Positions 23,990 through 35,700 of a stretch of DNA of 64,000 bases are shown in pieces. Positions within the stretch are counted from its first letter, which is position 1, and every line of letters starts with the position of its first letter. The position numbers were made by a program, and so were the translations under genes. The stretch is from Corylus avellana (lineage: Eukaryota; Streptophyta; Magnoliopsida; Fagales; Betulaceae), in NCBI RefSeq assembly GCF_901000735.1, contig NC_081549.1:4517416-4581415 (forward strand), given 5' to 3'. The notes beneath the pieces are model-generated. The model searched no databases. It had not been told where the DNA came from and saw only the letters and a list, made by a program, of their open reading frames with translations.

Positions 23990-23999
23990 ATTTAGCTTA

Positions 24000-24490
24000 A
24001 GTTGTGGGATAACTGGTAATTTAATATGGTATTAGAGTTAAAAGTCTTGAATTTAACCTTGACTTTATCAAATCACCCAATTTAAATTAAATATTTCATG
24101 TGTTAAGCCTCACCTATTAAAAGGAAGCTCACACGTGAGGAGTGTTAAAATAATGATTAAGTAATTAAATTTACATCTTCCTTAAATTTGCCAATTACTT
24201 GTTTATCAACTTTTATGTCCAAATTTTTAACCAAAAGTCTACTTTTACTTGTCAACTAATAGCAAGAAGTTACATGTATTTGATTAAGGGTCTCTCTATT
24301 TCATTTGAAATTAAGAATATTCATTTAGTGTAAAATGAGGGGTAATATTGTAAATTTTGTCATTCAACGTTAATGTTAAGACAATATTACCCATCATTTT
24401 ATACTAAGTAGATACTCTCCATGTCAACTGAAATTGAGAGGATCCTGTTCTATTGATTAGACATTAAAGCTTTTGTGTTAGGTTTAATTT
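24000..24490. other. Extra segment present only in copy B
   Basis: It contains gtgggataactggtaatttaatatggtattagag and a later acacgtgaggagtgttaa-type stretch, a dispersed-repeat style seen in many plant genomes, but I cannot define its ends or class. No gene is visible. Confidence 0.3.
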
Positions 24491-27034
24491 TTTATATTAA
24501 TTTAAGAAAAAACTGCACAAAACCCTTTTAAACTTTTACGTGTTTTGAAAGTACTCATGCGAAATTCAAAAACTCTCAATTAAGAGTATCGAACTTTCAA
24601 ATTTCTTTTAATTACCAATTTCCGCTAGAATTTTCCGTTAAATATTGTCAAAATTTTCAAAATACCCCTGTTTTTTCATTATAAAAAAATAATAAAAAAT
24701 TGTAAAGATTCAAGCGTGTATATATATATATATATATATATGAAATATTTTATTATTTGCATATTTGCAATATTTTTGTAACATCTTTTCAATTTTTATT
24801 ATTTTTTATAAATAAAAATGTATATTTTAGGAATTTTTACAAAAATTAACGGAAAATCTTAATGGAATAGGGTAATTGAAATAAATTGAAAGTTCGATAC
24901 ATTTAATTGAGAGTTTTTAAAACTTTGGAGAAGTGGTGTCAAAATGAGTGGAAGTTGAGGGGGTTTTCTGAAGTTTCTTCTTAATTTAATGATAGATTAA
25001 AAAAAAAAAATTTAAACTTCACAAAGGCCTCCCGAACTTCCATGCATTTTGAGAAGATTCCTCTAAAGTTTAAAAACTCTCAATTTCACCCATTGAACTT
25101 TCAATTTGATGCAATATACCATCCATCCGCCTGTTTTTGGCATTAATTCCAAACAGAGGCTATGAAAAATACCAAAATACTTTCAATTTTTTATTTTTTA
25201 TTTTTAATTTGAAATTAAGGGTAAATTTAAAATTTTATAAAAGTTTTAGGAGTATAAAGGTCATTTCATTTCTTTTAACTCCAGTTTAATGCCAAATCTT
25301 AACGGATGTGGTAGATTGCATTAAATTGAAAGTTTTAAGTGATGACATTGAGAATTATTGAATTTGATGGGGTTTTCTCAAAATGTGTGAAAATTCATGG
25401 AATCTTCTTAAGTTTCCCCTAAAAAAAAAAAATAAAAAAAAATCTCAATTTAATGTATCAAACTGTAAACAAATTTCAATGTCACCCATCCGTTAGGATT
25501 TTCTGTTAAATCCTAACAAAATTTGAAATTCCTAAAATACACTTATTTAAAAATAAAAATTTAATTGTAATGTAAGGATAATTTTGTAATTTTATAAAGT
25601 TTGTTGGGGCTTAAGGGTTATTTTATCATTTGGCCATCTAATTTAATCTTAGGCGCTAATAAGAGGGGTTCGATTGCAAAAAATTAAAAGTTCAATGATA
25701 CATTAAACTGAGAGCTTTTGAACTTTGAGGGCGTCATTGCAAAAGTAATGGAAGTTTGGAGGGACAAGTGAAGTTTCCTCTTTAAAAAGTATGGATGAAG
25801 ATAGATTGAAGATGGATGAGAGATGAAAAAATAGCATTTTTCGAGGGGAAAAAGAAGAAGAAAAAGACAAAAGAAAATTGAAAAAAGGGAAAAATTTACA
25901 TACCCCTCAAACGGACAAAAATTTGCTACAAACTGGTTTGTAGCCAATTCATATAAACTCATCTAATAAAATGACAAGTGTCCCTTAAGATGCGAGAAGC
26001 AAATTTTTGTCCTAATCAAATTGCCACCCAATTAACAATATCACTTCTCATACTTTCAATTAGAACAATGTCCGCCAAAACTATTAAATCAACACTGTGA
26101 TGCCTTTGAGGCTTTAGGCACCGAGCTGCGACATTTTCATGAAATCTTTTCTTCCCTCTCCTCCCTCCCTCTCCCTCTCTCATACACATCTTTTGTTTAT
26201 TTATTATTTTCCTCTCTTCAAGCACCAAGCCGCAACTCGTTGTGGTTTTTTTTTTTTTTTTTTACCCTTTTTCTTCTCTCTCATCCCCTTTGTTTATATA
26301 TTCATTTCCTATCTTCAAGGCTTCAAACACGAAGTCAGCAAGAGTAGTGATATAAAGAGAATTAGAGTCCTCCTCTTTTACTAACAACAAACGAAGTGAA
26401 GCATATTATTGTCGCGTGACTTCTTTTTTTTTTTTTTTATTGATTGTCGTGACTTTTAAAATTACTAATAGATTGAAATTTAATAATGATCATATTAAAT
26501 TTAATGGTGATTTTAAAAGTCACATCACATTTAGAAAGACTCTAGAAGAACTCCAGTCCTCCTTATATCATTACTCATTCGGCAGTATAGAAGCCAAAAG
26601 TAGATTCTCTTGCAAACACATGCATCAAATCCAGAAATGCAACCATAAAGCAATAAAAAGAAGACAAATCATTGGGAAAAAGACTACAATTACAATACAC
26701 TAGTACACTTAGAGCCCTCATTGGTAGACAATCAAATGGATCAAGATGTTTGCATAAGACAAATATCAGAAAAGAGAAATATGTTGTTTGCATAAGAGAA
26801 ATATCAGACAAGAAGTAGAATCAATTGTTAGCCCTTGAACAAACACAAGATAACAGGACCAAGCAAACCATTTGTTTACTTCGGTGCTATTTTTCTTCCA
26901 AAACCAAGAAAACAGGTTCAAAGATATTAACAACCCAGGCGACTTTTCCTCCAAAGTGAACATGCTAAAACAAATCCAATCACACCCTACTGCAAATACA
27001 GAGGCTAAAACTTTTAGAATCTTAAAAATTTCAA

Positions 27035-27464
27035 GGGAAAATTACGGTTTACCCTCCCAAATTAAGTTGACAACGTTTTTCAATTCGAATACCAAAGTTT
27101 CAATTTTTGCAATCCACCCCCCACAAAGTTTTAATTTTTTTTAATTCAACCAATATTATTCCAAAATTCTCATATTGCCCATAATTTTTATTTTATATAT
27201 ATAAAAAAAATACAAAAAATTAAAAAAAAAATTGAGGGTGCAAAAATGGCTAGATGGCCATAGCCAACCCCATTTTTTTTTTTTTTAATTTTTTATAAAA
27301 AATAAAAAATAAATAAAAAATTAGGGGCAATATGGGAAGTTTTGGATACAATTGGTCAAATTGCATAAATTTGGAACTTTGGGGGGTGAATTGCAAAAAT
27401 TAAAATTTTGATGTTCGAATTGAAAAATACTGTCAACTTTATAGGGGTAAATTGTAATTTTTCC
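27035..27464. mobile_element. MULE-type fold-back MITE (430 bp)
   Basis: It is flanked by the perfect 9-bp duplication aaatttcaa (27026-27034 and 27465-27473). The ends gggaaaattacggtttaccc and the inverse of gggtaaattgtaatttttcc match, and the arms stay complementary for roughly 150 bp. The empty site is preserved in duplication copy A near 23340, so the insertion postdates the duplication. Confidence 0.85.
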
Positions 27465-27765
27465 AAATTTCAAACAACAAAATCCACACCCATTCAATTT
27501 CTTCTAAACCGAGAATGTCCACAATACAACTCACCAATTTCTTAACCAATAACTCCTTTCTACCATACGCCAACGTAGAAAACAAAAACCTTCTACTCAG
27601 AAAATCTACACCCAAAAAACTTGTTCCACAAGACCATAATTGGTCATCTTAAAATAGAACACCCAAAAATTCATACTTATTTTCGAAATTAAACAAAACA
27701 ACCCACCAATTCTTACCATAATATGTCAAATAAGAGTACCCATCAAGATTTCAAAACATATACCC

Positions 27766-27947
27766 ATTCGGCCATAACAAAATCAACATACCAAAATAAC
27801 GCAATCAACCAATTTCTATAAAGAAAAAACACAAGCTTCAGCCGGATGGGTGTCTCATAATTATCAAGAGAAGTTCAAGATTGACTCACCCTGCTTGTTT
27901 TCCTCTGATGATTGAGAAAAACCCCTTTGAGAAACGATGACCTTGTG
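27766..27947. other. Unassigned sequence next to the duplication
   Basis: It continues the copy B segment without a partner in copy A. Read on the minus strand it has a caggGTGAGT-like donor context near 27880-27895, so it may be a relic of a spliced exon, but no protein is recognisable. Confidence 0.25.
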
Positions 27948-28731
27948 TAGGGATGTACAAGCGAAGCGGTTATAACTGTCCAATAACTGTTAACCGCATA
28001 ACTACTTTGTAGGCGGTCATAAAAAACCGTTGACTGCCTAAGGCAGGACGGTTAGTTGTTTTAGAGGTAAGGGTATGCGATTAATAACCGCTAATCGCCT
28101 ATCCTTATATATATATATATATATATAATGTTTTGGATTTGTATTTGGGCTTCCTAATGTTTGGTGTTTATTTGGATTGGGCTTTCTACAAGTTGAATTT
28201 GAAATGTTGGTATTTTAAGCAAATCACCCCTCACACGTAATACTGCTATTTAATTTTCTACTGCAATTTTCTTTCAAGCTTGCTTATATCTTCTTATAGT
28301 TATCTGTTAGAACATTTCACCTCTTCCTAATTGATCACTTTGCCAAAATAAAGAAAAACATGCTAGAACAAATGAAAGCAGCCTGACCCTGGTACATGTT
28401 GTTTATATATTATACACAACCACTAGTCTTAATCGTAGCGTTAAATCCAGTGTTTTTATAACAAGCGTGTATGCTTATATATTTTTATAATAAAAACCCA
28501 AAATGATTTAAATAAGCTCAAAAAGAGGTACAAAGAAGGCTCAAAATACTATCAAATGCCCATATATAAAAGCAGTTATCAACCAATGGTTATTGGTTTT
28601 AATAACTATTAACAGCTGATTATAAAATAACCGCTAGCCGCCTAAAATTTAATAACTGTCTTAGGCAGTTGTGATTAGCGATTTTAGCTAATAACCATTA
28701 ACTGCTACCACTTATATACAGTACACCCCTA
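27948..28731. mobile_element. hAT-like non-autonomous element
   Basis: The ends tagggatgtaca and gtacacccctA are inverted, with AACCG/CGGTTA-rich subterminal repeats on both sides. The 8 bp before the left end, accttgtg (27940-27947), match acctcgtg (30397-30404) after the duplicated right end at 30396 in 7 of 8 positions. The nearer right flank (28732-28739) is more diverged. An 8-bp duplication fits the hAT superfamily. Confidence 0.5.
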
Positions 28732-29700
28732 TCTTCGCGTCGCTTTAGTGAGGGCTTCTTGTGCCGTTGGCAGAGCACCAACGTTAAAAATTATACTATT
28801 TAAAATATTTTTTTTTGAAAGAGTGGCCCCTCCCTCAAGTGAATTTCTGGATCCGGTGTGAGAGAGATGTCCTAATTGCGAAAGAGCCCATTGGTTTTGC
28901 TACAGTCGCATTGTTTTTCTACCAGAAATTTCAGTGGGCTTTCTTGTAACTGTCATCTCTTTATTTAGCCCAATAACTCTATGCTCTTTTTGTGCAATTT
29001 AAATCATTGACGACCTCACATAATATGATATACTGTATTTTTATCTTATAATTATTTAATGTGGTAGTTTCTACCAATTTTTTTTTTCTTTTTTTTTTTA
29101 ATTTTTAACAATGATTGATCATGTGGTTGGTTAATACTGTCACGTTAGCATTTTGAAATAATTAATGAAATAAAAATATAGTTTATAGCATTATTTGTAA
29201 GACCCCATATCAAGAATGAAAAATCATTTCTACAATTTTTAGTGTGATAAATACTAGAAACTTCATTTTTATATTACAACTATCTCATAATGCTAATATA
29301 TGAGTCTGACATGTCTTTGTGAGATAATTATAAAATAAAAATATAGTTTATAGCATATTCTTTTAAAATAATTTTTTTTTAAAATATATATATATATATG
29401 CAGTAGTCCACATTTTATGAAAATAAATGCTAGATCACTATTATGTAACTGTCCACATTTTAGTGACACACATAATAAATATTTATATAGACCATCACGT
29501 CAAATAATAATTGTCATAGTCTTTTACATGGAAATTTATATTTTAATCACTAAATTATGACGCAATAAATGTCCCATGATTATAAAGGAAAGTAAAAACT
29601 ATAAAACATCAAATTCCCCTCGACCAAGAATTAATATAGATAAAGAAACATAAACAAAGGGTGGGTTCCGATTGGAAATAGATCATTTGGCAGAAAAACC
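28025..29700 (+). repeat. Tandem duplication upstream of CHLH, copy C
   Basis: It starts inside the hAT-like element at aaaccgttgactgcctaagg and ends at gcagaaaaaccgtt. The next copy starts at 29697 with aaaccgttaactgcctaagg. Both include a TA microsatellite (28106-28129), a region that begins with ttggattgggctttctacaag, the element's right end, and about 960 bp of flank. No gene is visible. Confidence 0.8.
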
Positions 29701-29767
29701 GTTAACTGCCTAAGGTATGATGGTTAGCTGTTTTAGACGTAAGGGTAGATAATAATCAATTAAACTT

Positions 29768-29803
<36 letters not shown>

Positions 29804-31680
29804 GTTTTGGATTTATATTTGGGTTTTCTAATGTTGGTGTTTATTTGGATTGGGCTTTCTACAAGTTGGATTTGAAATGTTGGTATTTTAAGCAAATCAC
29901 CCCCCACACGTATTGTGCATACTGCTATTTAATTTCTACTGCAATTTTCTTTCAAGCTTGCTTCATCTTCTTATACTTGTTTGTTAGAACGTTTCACCTC
30001 TTCCTAATTGATCACTTTGCCAAAATAAAGAAAAATATGCTAGAACAAATGAAAGCAGGCCTGACCTGGTACATATTTTTTATATATTATACACAACCTC
30101 TAGTCTTAATAGTAGTGTTAAATCAAGTGTTTTAACAAGCGTGTATGCTTATTATGATTTTATAATAAAATCCTAAAGTTATTTAAATAAGCTCAAAAAG
30201 AGGCACAAAGAAGGCCCACAATACTATCAAAAGCCCATATATAAAAAGCGATTATCAACCGATAGTTATTGGTTTTAATAACCGTTAACTGCATAAGCAA
30301 AACTGTTGCAGTTATTAAAATTCAATAACTGTCTTAGGCAGTTGCGATTAGCGGTTTTAATCAATAACCACTAACTATAACTACTTATACACCCTAACCT
30401 CGTGCGGCTTTAGTGAGGGCTTCTGGTGCCGAGCACCAGTATGATGCGTACGTGGCAGCTACACCATTACCTAGCCCGACTTCCTCATGAAGACTTTGTA
30501 ATGAAGTGAAAATTATAATACTTAAGCCTCCAATGGGTAGGTCAATCGGTTAGGACCACTCTTCATAAAAGCGGAAGTCATTAGTTCAAATCCCCTCTCT
30601 CCCTTTTGTGTGGACATGTCAAAAAAAAATTATAATACTTAAAAGGAATATGTTAGTGCAATGACTATTTTTTGTCCATAAAAGTTATAGGTAACAAGAG
30701 GCCACATGTCCCATCCGTAGTTGTTGTGGTCCCACCCACTGATGGGGCCTGTAGCCTCTTGCTACCTAGAATTTTTATGGGTCGAAAATAGTCTTTTTAT
30801 TACACTATAGTATTTCTATACTTAAAATATTTTTTATTGAGAGAGTGGCCTCAAGTGAATTTCTTGATCCGTTCTCTGGATCCAAGTTATACCGGTGTGA
30901 GAGAGATGTCCTAATTGCGAAAGAGCCCATAGGTTTTGCTATAGTCGCATTGTCTTTCTACCAGAAATTTCAGTGGGCTTTCTTGTAACTGTGTCATCTC
31001 ATGGTTTAGCCCAATAACTCTATGCTCTTTTTGTGCAATTTAAACCATGGAGGACCTCAAATCATATTATATACCGTATTTTTATCTTAGTTTCTACCAA
31101 TTTTTTATTTTTTATTTTTAACAATGATTGATCATGTGGTTGGTTAATACTGTCACGTTAGCATTTTGAAATAGTTGTGAAATAAAAACGTAGTTTATAG
31201 CATTACCTGTAGGACCCCATATCAAGAATGAAAAATCATTTCTATAATTTTTAGTATGATAAATACTAGAAACTTCATTTTTATATTACAACTATTTCAC
31301 AATGCTAATGTGTAAGACTGATGTATCAGTATTGCAAGATAGTTATGAGATAAAAATATAGTTTATAGCATATTTTTTTAAAATATATATATATATATAT
31401 ATATATAGAGTAGATCACTACTATGTAACGGTCCACATTTTGGTGACACACATAATAAATATTTATATAGACCATCACGTCAAATAATAATTGTCATATA
31501 GTCTTTTACATGGAAATTTATATTTTAATCACTAAATTATGACGCAATAAATGTCCCATGATTTTGAATAAAAACTATAAAACATCAAATTCCCCTCAAC
31601 CAAGAATTAATATGGATAAAGAAACATAAACAAAGGGTGGGTTCCGATTGGGAATAGATCACTTTGCAGAAAAACCAGGA
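29701..31680 (+). repeat. Tandem duplication upstream of CHLH, copy D
   Basis: This is the second copy of 28025-29700, with small indels, a TA microsatellite at 29770-29800, and a SINE (30526-30625) that copy C lacks. The end (gggtgggttccgattggga ... gcagaaaaacc) also recurs in degraded form at 32096-32165. Confidence 0.8.
30526..30625 (+). mobile_element. tRNA-derived SINE with 17-bp target duplication
   Basis: A 100-bp element with A-box-like gtcaatcggttagg, B-box-like agttcaaatcc and the tail tttgtgtggacatgtcaaaa. The perfect duplication aaaattataatacttaa flanks it (30509-30525 and 30626-30642). It is absent from the equivalent place in copy C, so it arrived after the duplication. A relative lies at 9636. 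Confidence 0.8.
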
Positions 31681-32483
31681 TACCTGGCCCCATGGGTATC
31701 ACACAACTACACAAGCATACTCTTTTAATATAGTTTCTTTAAAAATTTACATGCTAATTCACATTTTATAAATAAATAAATATCATATGGACTTTTACAT
31801 GGCAATTTATATTTTAATGACTAACTTCTGACATTGATAACTATTAATATCTCAAATTTTCCTTTATCAAGAATGAGAGGAAACTTAAAAAAAACCACAT
31901 TAAACTTTCGCGTGGTTGCTTTGAAGTTCAAAAATTACCAATTAAAAGTATTAAATTTTTAATTTTTTTTAATTATCTAATTTCGTTCAAATTTTTCATT
32001 AAAAATTGTTAAAATAATAATTTTTTTAATAAAAGAGTGAAAATTTAAAGAATAATTTTATGAAGAATTAATGTAGAGAAAGAGACAGAAACAAAAGGTG
32101 GGTGTTCGGGTTGGGAATAGATTACTTGGCAGAAAAACGAGATACCTGGCCCCATACGTGTCACACAAAATATCAATTCCTTTTCACTCACAATCACAAA
32201 CCCTTTGTTTGGAATCTTCAAGGGCAAAAAGGCCCACGTTGCACCCAAAGAAAAATCTTGTCAATTTCCTCTCTCATTAATATTATCATCATCCACACTC
32301 CCTATCACACCCGTTAAACACTTTTGCGAAATCCACTGCAGCCAATCAGAATCGAGGAAACTCCATCGCCAAGAACCCCAACAGATAGATACACTCATTT
32401 GCACACTCTCTCTCTCTAAACAACCTGAAAGGAAAACTCGACCGCAAAAACATCTCGCCTCAGAGGATTCCTAGAATTGTTGC
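31681..32483. other. CHLH distal upstream region
   Basis: No gene is visible. A degraded copy of the duplication end lies at 32096-32165 and contains tacgtgtc (an ACGT-core motif). A fold-back MITE fragment similar to the 20931 family sits at about 31885-32030, and CCAAT occurs near 32341. Confidence 0.45.
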
Positions 32484-32489
32484 CACGTG
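32484..32489 (+). promoter_or_regulatory. G-box (CACGTG) of the CHLH promoter
   Basis: GCCACGTGT is an extended G-box 86 bp upstream of the likely TATA box. G-boxes bind bZIP (HY5-type) and bHLH (PIF-type) factors and mediate light control of chlorophyll genes (established knowledge). Use at this locus is inferred. Confidence 0.55.
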
Positions 32490-32574
32490 TGCTTCCCTCC
32501 CACCACTAACGAAAAAAACCGACGGTTCCAGTTCTCAGTTCTTTGCCACCCTTTCGCTTACCCTCCACTCAAAA

Positions 32575-32580
32575 TATAAA
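32575..32580 (+). promoter_or_regulatory. Probable TATA box of CHLH
   Basis: AAATATAAACTC at 32572-32583 precedes a CT/GA-rich leader; the ATG follows 201 bp later. Confidence 0.5.
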
Positions 32581-32780
32581 CTCACGCCCTTCATCCTCAC
32601 AGAGAAGAAGAAGATACACTGAAACTCAACCAAAAAAACCCAGAGAGAGAAGAGAAGCAGACCAATCTCTCCTCTCTCTGCTCTTTCTCTCTCTCTGTTT
32701 CTGCTCTGTATGCTTTCTTTCTTATTTTTCCTCTCCACAATTTACAGAGAGAGTGAGTTGTAGTAAATACCTTCATTTCA

Positions 32781-35700
32781 ATGGCTTCTTTAGTATCCTC
32801 GCCGTTTACAGTGCCTACCTCAAAAGCTGACCAACTATCATCTTTCTCCCGGAAGCATTACTTTCTTCACTCTTTCCTTCCCAAGAAAACTACCCAAACC
32901 AACTCAAATTCCTCCATCAGAGTAAAATGTGCTTCTGTTGGTAATGGCCTATTCACCCAGACCACCCAAGAAGTTCGTCGAATTGTCCCAGAGAATAACC
33001 GGGGACTCCCCACTGTAAAAATTGTCTACGTAGTCTTAGAAGCACAATACCAGTCATCCTTGACGGCCGCAGTGCAAGCTCTGAACAAAAACGAAAGGTA
33101 CGCTTCTTTTGAAGTTGTGGGTTATTTGGTTGAAGAGCTTCGTGATGAATCAACCTATAAAACCTTCTGTAAAGACCTCGAGGACGCCAACGTCTTTATT
33201 GGGTCTTTGATTTTCGTTGAGGAGCTCGCTTTGAAGATCAAGTCTGCTGTGGAGAAAGAGAGGGATAGGCTTGATGCAGTGCTGGTTTTCCCCTCAATGC
33301 CTGAGGTAATGAGGCTAAACAAGCTGGGTTCTTTCAGCATGTCGCAGCTCGGGCAGTCGAAGAGCCCCTTCTTCCAGCTCTTCAAGAGGAAGAAGCAGTC
33401 TGCTGGGTTTGCAGAGAGCATGTTAAAGCTTGTGAGAACTTTGCCGAAGGTTTTGAAGTATTTGCCTAGTGATAAGGCTCAGGATGCTCGGCTGTATATA
33501 CTTAGTTTGCAGTTTTGGCTCGGTGGCTCGCCGGATAATTTGCAGAATTTCTTGAAAATGATTTCCGGGTCTTATGTGCCCGCACTGAAAGGGACTAAGA
33601 TCCAGTATTCCGACCCGGTTTTGTTTTTGGATAGTGGGATTTGGCACCCTTTGGCTCCTTGCATGTATGAGGATGTCAAGGAGTATTTGAATTGGTATGG
33701 AACGAGGAGGGATGCTAATGAAAAACTGAAGGACCCAAATGCACCAATAATTGGTCTGGTTTTGCAGAGGAGTCACATTGTTACTGGTGATGAAAGTCAT
33801 TATGTGGCTGTGATTATGGAATTGGAGGCAAAGGGGGCTAAAGTGATACCGATTTTCGCCGGCGGGCTCGACTTTTCCGGACCGGTTGAGAGGTATTTGA
33901 TCGATCCAATCACGAAGAAACCGTTTGTGCATTCGGTTATATCGCTGACAGGTTTTGCGCTTGTTGGGGGGCCGGCGAGGCAGGACCACCCGAGGGCTAT
34001 TGAGGCGCTGATGAAGCTTGATGTGCCTTACATTGTTGCGTTGCCTCTGGTATTCCAGACTACCGAGGAGTGGCTCAACAGTACTTTGGGGCTGCACCCA
34101 ATTCAGGTAGCTTTGCAAGTTGCTCTGCCGGAGCTTGACGGAGGCATGGAGCCCATTGTCTTTGCTGGCCGAGATCCTAGAACAGGCAAGTATTAAATAT
34201 AGCTTCCTTGTGAATTATGTCTGTTTATCTTGGTCTTTCAATTCATTATTATCGGTTTTTATAGTCTACTTACAGTTAGCATATCACTTTGGGAATACTA
34301 GGAGAAAAACCAAAACAATTTTTGCTTCTGAAAGCTGAGAGAGCAATTTTTCCTTTTAAGAACAAGTCTGAATATTTTAAAAGCATGTTTGGAATAGCAT
34401 TTGAAAATAGAGCTTTTGTTTATAAATAAAAGCCAAAAAGAGCTTTTTAGAAGAAAACAAACTTCATTTTCAAACTTTTAAAAACTCAGTTTTGGACTTT
34501 TTTAGAGCAATTTTTTTTTTTTTTTTTTTTTAAGTAAATTTTAAGTACTAAAAGCACTTTTTAAATTCCTTAATGCAATCCCAAACTCTGAGGAACTTTA
34601 ACCAAACAACGCTTTTAACTTTAAATGCTTTTTTTACACGAGCTGATCAAGTGTTTTATTGCCACCATTTCTTGTTTCACTCTGACTCCTTATTTTCTAT
34701 CTCAGACAACCTAACAGATACATTTTTTTTAAGGGTTAATGAATGGTGTGATGTGATTGCAGGGAAATCACATGCTCTTCACAAGAGGGTGGAACAACTA
34801 TGCACCAGAGCAATCAGGTGGGCTGAACTGAAGAAGAAATCAAAGGTATATTTGCATTTGTGCTGCATACTTACTGACCTGATAGCACATTTTATTCCTA
34901 GATGACTTATTATGTATATTTGCAAGAAAAAAACAAATTGAAACTTAAGTCATTTGTAAGAGTTCTAGTCCAGAAATGCTGCTACATATTATGCTTGTTA
35001 AAACAGAGAATTTTGTTGTTCATGTTTCACTATTTGAACTCATAATTACAAATGAGTCTGGGGAATGAATTTAATATCATACTATTAATACTGGGGCTTT
35101 ATTGATGTTGCTTTAAAACTATAAATCCCGGTACCTTATTTTCCTAATCTATATTTGCTAATAACTGAGGGGTAAAGGGCAAGTAACTCTTTCCTTGTTA
35201 CCATCTTATTCATGAAACTATACACACCAATTAATTATCTATATTTGAAAATTTGAACTGGCCACGAGTCTTATGATAACCTCAGTTGTTTTAGAGTATG
35301 GTTTCAATGTCTACAATAATGAAAGATTAACATATCTTTGCTTCTGAACTTTAGGATTACATATAATCAGAATAGTACCAAAGAACATGTTGAAGATTCC
35401 TCTTTCATTTATCATCTGTTTCGCATTGTAGAAAATCCTCTTCCTGTCATGTTTGCTTGGTAACTGTAATTTGTAATCTACATTTCCTATGTAATTAGAA
35501 GCTTCATTCCTTAAGTAATGTTCCGTGTTCTCTTTTCTGTGGAGGATCTACTTGAACACAAAAAGACTTTGTTTCACTGAGCTTGTTTTGACAAATACAT
35601 GGACCAATGCAGGCAGAGAAGAAGTTAGCAATAACTGTCTTCAGTTTCCCTCCAGACAAAGGAAATGTTGGAACAGCTGCCTACCTTAATGTCTTTTCTT

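Larger units (their letters stand above)
23641..27765 (+). repeat. Tandem segmental duplication, copy B
   Basis: This is the second copy of the 20300-23640 unit. It starts with the minisatellite (23640-23995). It has about 490 extra bp at 24000-24490, a diverged set of the three MITEs (24507-25800), a minisatellite block at 26097-26340, and the 26590-27765 segment split by the MITE at 27035. Nucleotide identity to copy A stays high across long stretches. Confidence 0.75.

Noticed and set aside
24000..24490. Primer-binding-site-like tatggtattagag as an LTR retrotransposon remnant
   Set aside because: The match to the tRNA-Met primer site is imperfect, and no LTR, gag or pol sequence is nearby.
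33423..34118. 231-codon minus-strand frame opposite CHLH exon 1
   Set aside because: Shadow of the strongly conserved CHLH coding strand.
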